Source: JAUWMI01 sp964630455
Lineage (GTDB): Bacteria; Sumerlaeota; Sumerlaeia; MWCT01; JAUWMI01
DNA length: 9,880 nt
Direction of reading: 5' to 3'
NCBI GenBank assembly: GCA_964630455.1
Contig: CAZVVA010000148.1
Location: forward strand, 1 to 9,880
Shown here: piece after piece, positions 6,695 through 9,880 of the stretch
Numbering within the stretch: the first letter of the stretch is position 1
Layout of the letters: each line of letters opens with the position of its first letter
Program-made: the position numbers and the translations under genes
The notes under the pieces: model-generated
Told to the model about the DNA's origin: nothing
What the model saw: only the letters and a program-made list of their open reading frames with translations
The model's database searches: none

Positions 6695-6701
6695 AGGAGG
6701 T
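6695..6701 (+). promoter_or_regulatory. Strong Shine-Dalgarno site of the pseudopilin gene
   Basis: AGGAGGT, fully complementary to the 16S anti-Shine-Dalgarno, is followed after 10 bases by ATG at 6712. This decides the start against in-frame TTG codons at 6688 (upstream of the site) and 6706 (only four bases after it). Confidence 0.8.
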
Positions 6702-6711
6702 GAAATTGTAT

Positions 6712-7365
6712 ATGCGCCGTACATGGTTTCGAGGGTTTACTTTGATTGAACTCCTGATTGTCGTGGCTATTATTGCTATCCTTGCCGCCATCGCAATTCC
6801 CAATTTCCTCGAAGCGCAGGTTCGAGCCAAGGTTAGTGCTGTCAGAGCGGATATGCGTACAACCGCTACCGGCCTTGAGTGCTATTGCGTCGATAATAAC
6901 AACAAGTATCCTCCTGTTTTGAATCCCCCGGCGGTAAGTTTCTTGAACCGATTGCGGCCTATTACAACCCCCATTGCGTATTTAACAAGTATTTTCCCTG
7001 ATCCGTTTAATAAAGCGCAAGGCGAGGCCCCCGGGGTGAATTCTGTACAGGACCCAACCGGCCGGCTGATTCCTGCAGCGGAGCGACGCGTGCTGATTTA
7101 CTGGGCACCGCCGTGGCTGATTGGTGGGTCTGGCGCGGACATCTTGCATGCCACTTTATCACAGGCAACGCGTGACATCCTGTTTCGCGAAATGCCAGGG
7201 GAGTCAACGATGAATCCCAACTGGGTCTTGATTAGTTTAAGTCCGGATCAAGACTTTGATGCCACAGATTTCGACGATGGGACCCCATGGCCGAATGCCA
7301 TTCAGCTCTACGATCCTACAAATGGCACGATTAGCGACGGCGATATTGTGCGCACGCGGCAATAG
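6712..7365 (+). CDS. Type II secretion/type IV pilus pseudopilin (GspG-like, prepilin N-methylation motif)
   Basis: 217-residue prepilin-like protein that would be inserted in the inner membrane, cut and N-methylated by prepilin peptidase, and assembled into a pilus or secretion pseudopilus. The short basic leader MRRTWFRG is followed by FTLIELLIVVAIIAILAA, with cleavage after Gly8 and the conserved Glu5 of the mature chain. The helix then continues through IPNFLEAQVRAKVSAVRADM, a version common in large paralogous sets in uncultured Gram-negative phyla. The globular part has ECYCVDNNNKYPP (two Cys close together), an aromatic middle region, and acidic runs such as SPDQDFDATDFDDG that could bind calcium as in GspG (inference). 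It ends YDPTNGTISDGDIVR. No other secretion genes lie beside it, so it is probably an orphan paralogue. Transcription may be controlled through the palindrome at 6671-6682. Third-codon choices look similar to those of its neighbours. Confidence 0.9.
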   Translation: MRRTWFRGFTLIELLIVVAIIAILAAIAIPNFLEAQVRAKVSAVRADMRTTATGLECYCVDNNNKYPPVLNPPAVSFLNRLRPITTPIAYLTSIFPDPFNKAQGEAPGVNSVQDPTGRLIPAAERRVLIYWAPPWLIGGSGADILHATLSQATRDILFREMPGESTMNPNWVLISLSPDQDFDATDFDDGTPWPNAIQLYDPTNGTISDGDIVRTRQ

Positions 7366-7774
7366 ACGGAGATTTACAATCGTAAGGTTCGCACTGGCGT
7401 CAATTTGCAGAGGCGTTTAATTGAACGCCCATTCTTCAGGACTTGCTCTGGCTGGAAGCCGGACGGCTTCCGTACTGGAGCTTCACTACTGAGCGTGCAA
7501 TTGGTGGCTACGGGTGCGTAGAAGCTACATGAAATGCTTCTGCCTAATTGAAAGGCAGTGAGGCAAGACGTTGGAGTTCGCTACTTTTATCTTTTAAGAA
7601 TCTGAAAAACTTTGGGTGATATCTTATGACATTGTCGGAAGGGGGTGAGACACGCTCAGGCAGTTGCGACGATGGTGTTTCCCAGCTTTCACGTGGTTGT
7701 AACTGTTAGAGTGCCACGTTATTGTTATGTGTTCGACAAATTTCATGAGATCCCGTAGAAAGAAGGTGTAAGAG
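7366..7774 (+). other. 409-bp intergenic region with several hairpins
   Basis: No convincing gene was found between the pseudopilin and the secreted protein. Four inverted repeats are visible: GGCGTT/AACGCC (7412-7417 with 7424-7429); GGAAGCC/GGCTTCC around GGAC (7454-7460 with 7465-7471); GTAGAAGC/GCTTCTGC (7518-7525 with 7536-7543, one U-G pair); and CTGCCT/AGGCAG (7540-7545 with 7553-7558). The last two share bases 7540-7543, so they exclude each other. None has a good T run, though the first could end the pilin transcript. A 27-codon Cys-containing frame at 7626-7709 is too weak to call. Confidence 0.5.
7697..7725 (+). promoter_or_regulatory. Possible promoter for the secreted propeller gene
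   Basis: TTGTAA (7697-7702), 17 bases, then TATTGT (7720-7725): four of six matches in each box at ideal spacing. The implied start near 7732 leaves a leader of about 43 bases with the AAGGTG ribosome site (7763-7768) ahead of the ATG at 7775. Only suggestive. Confidence 0.3.
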
Positions 7775-8794
7775 ATGTTGCGAAAATCACTGGGTTTACT
7801 TTGTGCGATCATGGTTCTGGGCAGCATAGCGTTTGGCCAGCCGTTTGTATTCCAACAGGAGTTTACCACGGACCCCGACAATTCGCCCTACGCCATTGCG
7901 GCTGATAGCTCTGGCGGAATCTATTACGCCACCTTTGAGGATGCGAGCTCTCGGGTCGTATATGTGGCTGACCCGATAAATAATCCAAGCAGCCAGGTTG
8001 TTGTCACTACAGCAATTGGCTTTCCTCTTTGGCGTGGCTTACAGGGCATTGCTGTGGACTCGTCCGGCAACGTGTACGTCTCAGGTGATACAGGAAGTGC
8101 TACGTGGGTCGAGAAGTTTGGGCCTGCACCAACATTTACGCCTGATGCAGGGTTCACCATTGGCTCAACGAGTAGACTAGGCGGCTGCGATTTGCTGAGC
8201 GACAGCGTTCTGGGATGCGTGTCCTGGGATGGGATTCAATTCTTTAACACCTCGAATGGAACTCAGATTGCAGCTATCACTGGCGGGACGAATTACCAGC
8301 GCGATCTGGCCTTCAATTCCAGCAACAACGATCTGTATGCGGCCTATAACACTGCCCCCCCTGACACTAACTCCTGCTCGCTTTGGAGCGGTGGAACTCC
8401 CGCTAGCCCGGCAAGCTATTCCTTTATTAAAAATGATCTGGTCACCATCGGTAGCATAGCTTCCTTGGGCTCGCAGGGCATCGAGTACGACGCGAGGAAT
8501 GGGCGCTTGCTAATTGCAAACAAGTTAAGCCAGGGTTTGGATATTTACACCATCAGTGGCTCAGGGGCTGGCACGTTGGTCAGCCTGTTTCAGTCTATTG
8601 ACGGCGCGGACTCGACCGGCGGCGCCATCGGTTCTATCGGAGACAGTGTAACTATTGACAAAGGAACTTATGCTTTGCTATTCATTACAGACATGGTCGG
8701 TACAGACGATCCCGGTCGAATTCTAGTGTATTCCGATGAGATCCCCGAAATCGGCACCAACGTGAGCCAGGGACAATGGTCCCTCTACTACTAG
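7775..8794 (+). CDS. Secreted hypothetical protein with NHL/beta-propeller-like repeats
   Basis: 339 residues with a Sec signal peptide: basic MLRK, hydrophobic core SLGLLCAIMVLGSIAF, and likely cleavage near Gly21-Gln22. The mature part carries propeller-type strand patterns that repeat loosely, for example YAIAADSSGGIYYATF (39-54), LQGIAVDSSGNVYVSG (89-104), RDLAFNSSNNDLYAAY (176-191), SQGIEYDARNGRLLIANK (233-250) and DSVTIDKGTYALLFITD (290-306). This resembles NHL or SMP-30-like propellers, but no catalytic residues can be named. It is rich in Ser, Gly, Thr and Asn, as expected for an exported protein, with three Cys after the signal (138, 148, 201). It ends ...GQWSLYY without an obvious anchor or sorting motif. 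The start is supported by AAGGTG six bases before ATG. It lies downstream of the pseudopilin but is separated by a long spacer, so it is probably its own unit, closed by the terminator at 8820-8854. Substrate and role unknown. Confidence 0.8.
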   Translation: MLRKSLGLLCAIMVLGSIAFGQPFVFQQEFTTDPDNSPYAIAADSSGGIYYATFEDASSRVVYVADPINNPSSQVVVTTAIGFPLWRGLQGIAVDSSGNVYVSGDTGSATWVEKFGPAPTFTPDAGFTIGSTSRLGGCDLLSDSVLGCVSWDGIQFFNTSNGTQIAAITGGTNYQRDLAFNSSNNDLYAAYNTAPPDTNSCSLWSGGTPASPASYSFIKNDLVTIGSIASLGSQGIEYDARNGRLLIANKLSQGLDIYTISGSGAGTLVSLFQSIDGADSTGGAIGSIGDSVTIDKGTYALLFITDMVGTDDPGRILVYSDEIPEIGTNVSQGQWSLYY

Positions 8795-8819
8795 CGCTCC
8801 CAGCTATATAACGAATTCT

Positions 8820-8854
8820 AGGGGAGATGATCCGATCATCTCCCCTTTCCTTTT
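8820..8854 (+). terminator. Intrinsic terminator after the secreted propeller gene
   Basis: GGGGAGATGAT (8821-8831) pairs perfectly with ATCATCTCCCC (8835-8845) around CCG; an outer A-T pair (8820, 8846) makes 12 bp. The T-rich stretch TTTCCTTTT follows. It lies 25 bases after the TAG at 8792-8794. The other strand lacks a T tract, so it acts mainly in the plus direction, shielding the convergent glycosyltransferase gene. Confidence 0.88.
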
Positions 8855-8894
8855 CGTATCCTGCAAAACGCTCATAATCTTCGGGTGTCCAGGC

Positions 8895-9880
8895 TTACGG
8901 CGGGGCTTCTAACCCAAGGTCTTCCATCATTTGCTTGACCACTGTGTCCCAGGAGGCTCGGCGCGCAACATCCACGCCGCGTTTCACCCGCTCACCCTCC
9001 TGCTTGTCTTCACTCACTGCCAGGACAAGATTACGTAAAAACCCCCCGCTATCAGACGCAATGTAGGCAATATCTCGATAGTATTCCTGGATATCCGGAA
9101 TAAATGTAGTCACCACCGGTTTCCCCGCGGCAAAATACTCCAGTACCTTTGTGGGATTGATGTGTGTAGTCAGTTTGTCACCAACAAAGGGGATGATGCA
9201 GACGTCAAAGGCTTTCGTATATGCTGGCAGGGATTGATAGCTCCGCTGGCCGAGGAAATAGACATTGGGCTGGCGTTCAAGCTGGTCGAATGCACCCACA
9301 CGCGGCCCGATCAGCACAATGGCCCACTTCGGATGCGCCCGTGCAATCGCCGCGAGCAGCCCTTGATCAATCCGCATATCCACCATGCCGTAGTAGCCGA
9401 GAACCACTTCGGCGTGCTCGCGAATTCCCCTGATGTCCTCTGGAATTTGGGTTGCGGAGCGTGTTGCCTGGTGAAAATGCTCAAACTCCACAGCAGAGAG
9501 CAGGCAGCGAATTTTCCTGGCAAACTGGCGCTTTGCGTCGTAGAGAGCCTTTGTCCCGGCAAAGACTACGTCAGCCTGTTCCAGGAGCTTCCGCTCTTCA
9601 GCCTCGACGTTCGGAGGCGACCAGGGAAACCCTGCGTACTCATCCATTATGTCGTATACCAACGTTCGATGAGGCACCGTGTCAGCCAGGTGCGACTCAT
9701 GCGGGTTGTAAATCCAGAGCACGATCTGGTCTGTCTTATACTGCGAGGCAATACGCTGAAACGTTGCTGCAAGGTGCCGCTTGTTGTGAGTACGGATAAG
9801 TTTGAAGCGCTCGCCGTTGAGCAAAAGAGTCGTTTGAATCTCAAGATTCTGATGAACCCGGATGCGTCGCTCCCGCAGCA
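8895..9880 (-). CDS. GT4-family (GT-B fold) glycosyltransferase, 5' partial
   Basis: Cytoplasmic sugar transferase of the GT4 type (glycosyltransferase group 1, resembling TuaH-like enzymes), probably acting in cell-surface polysaccharide or glycolipid assembly; donor and acceptor are unknown. The frame is open to the right edge: 18 codons precede the TTG at 9824, which is therefore unlikely to be the start, and about 327 residues are visible. The N-terminal Rossmann part shows IVLWIYNPHESHLADTV, LVYDIMDEYAGFP and LLEQADVVFAGTKALYDAKR. The C-terminal donor-binding part shows VVLGYYGMVDMRIDQGLL, VYFLGQRSYQSLPAYTKAFD, and the family's strongest landmark NPTKVLEYFAAGKPVVTT, whose Glu contacts the nucleotide sugar in related enzymes. 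The TAA at 8897-8895 is normal. It converges on the propeller gene. Together with the GT-C enzyme at 3810-5072 it suggests a surface-glycan flavour for the region, though the two are not in one operon. Confidence 0.9.
   Translation of the reverse strand, partial: LRERRIRVHQNLEIQTTLLLNGERFKLIRTHNKRHLAATFQRIASQYKTDQIVLWIYNPHESHLADTVPHRTLVYDIMDEYAGFPWSPPNVEAEERKLLEQADVVFAGTKALYDAKRQFARKIRCLLSAVEFEHFHQATRSATQIPEDIRGIREHAEVVLGYYGMVDMRIDQGLLAAIARAHPKWAIVLIGPRVGAFDQLERQPNVYFLGQRSYQSLPAYTKAFDVCIIPFVGDKLTTHINPTKVLEYFAAGKPVVTTFIPDIQEYYRDIAYIASDSGGFLRNLVLAVSEDKQEGERVKRGVDVARRASWDTVVKQMMEDLGLEAPP

Noticed and set aside
7626..7709. 27-codon Cys-containing ORF (ATG at 7626)
   Set aside because: Very short, no family likeness, only a mediocre ribosome site and no conservation data.
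8895..9824. TTG at 9824 as the glycosyltransferase start
   Set aside because: The upstream codons to the window edge are open and read like family sequence, so the gene is truncated and does not start here.

Overview
The window looks like a piece of a draft or metagenome-derived bacterial genome: a run of ten N interrupts the first gene, and both ends cut through genes. GC is moderate and gene density is ordinary, and no phage, transposon, CRISPR or RNA gene was seen. The ClpC-type chaperone, the pseudopilin with a FLEAQVRAKVS-like N-terminal helix and a YDPTNGTISDGD tail, and the secreted propeller protein beside it resemble what I know from poorly cultured Gram-negative lineages such as Sumerlaeota or Hydrogenedentota. 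That assignment is inference from style, not a match.

Left third (1-3545): a ClpC AAA+ unfoldase gene (+ strand, 5' end missing, coiled-coil M domain mostly lost in the N gap) converges on a minus-strand pair, dnaN (DNA polymerase III sliding clamp) followed by a very small membrane protein gene. The two sides share a perfect 13-bp bidirectional terminator at 2011-2045. The small gene is the most notable item. It encodes a single membrane helix ending in LPKFGIST, then an in-frame UGA, then 36 further open codons starting L-S-K-S-C. A hairpin with a GGA loop lies 23 nt after the UGA, as expected of a bacterial SECIS element. I read it as a candidate 66-residue selenoprotein that ordinary gene callers would miss or cut to 29 residues.

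Middle (3546-6572): a minus-strand GT-C (PMT/ArnT-like) membrane glycosyltransferase lies divergent from a plus-strand TPR-repeat protein. A good sigma70-type promoter precedes the TPR gene, for which a GTG start with a better ribosome site is preferred. A possible small convergent minus-strand ORF of 65 codons fills the space after it.

Right third (6573-9880): a type II secretion/type IV pseudopilin gene has a strong Shine-Dalgarno site and a 12-bp LacI-type palindrome just upstream. After a 409-bp hairpin-rich spacer comes a secreted protein with propeller-like repeats, ended by a clear intrinsic terminator. A GT4 glycosyltransferase, 5' truncated by the window edge, runs toward it from the right. 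Themes are proteostasis and replication housekeeping on the left, and cell-surface glycan and secretion functions on the right. No single pathway ties all the genes together.
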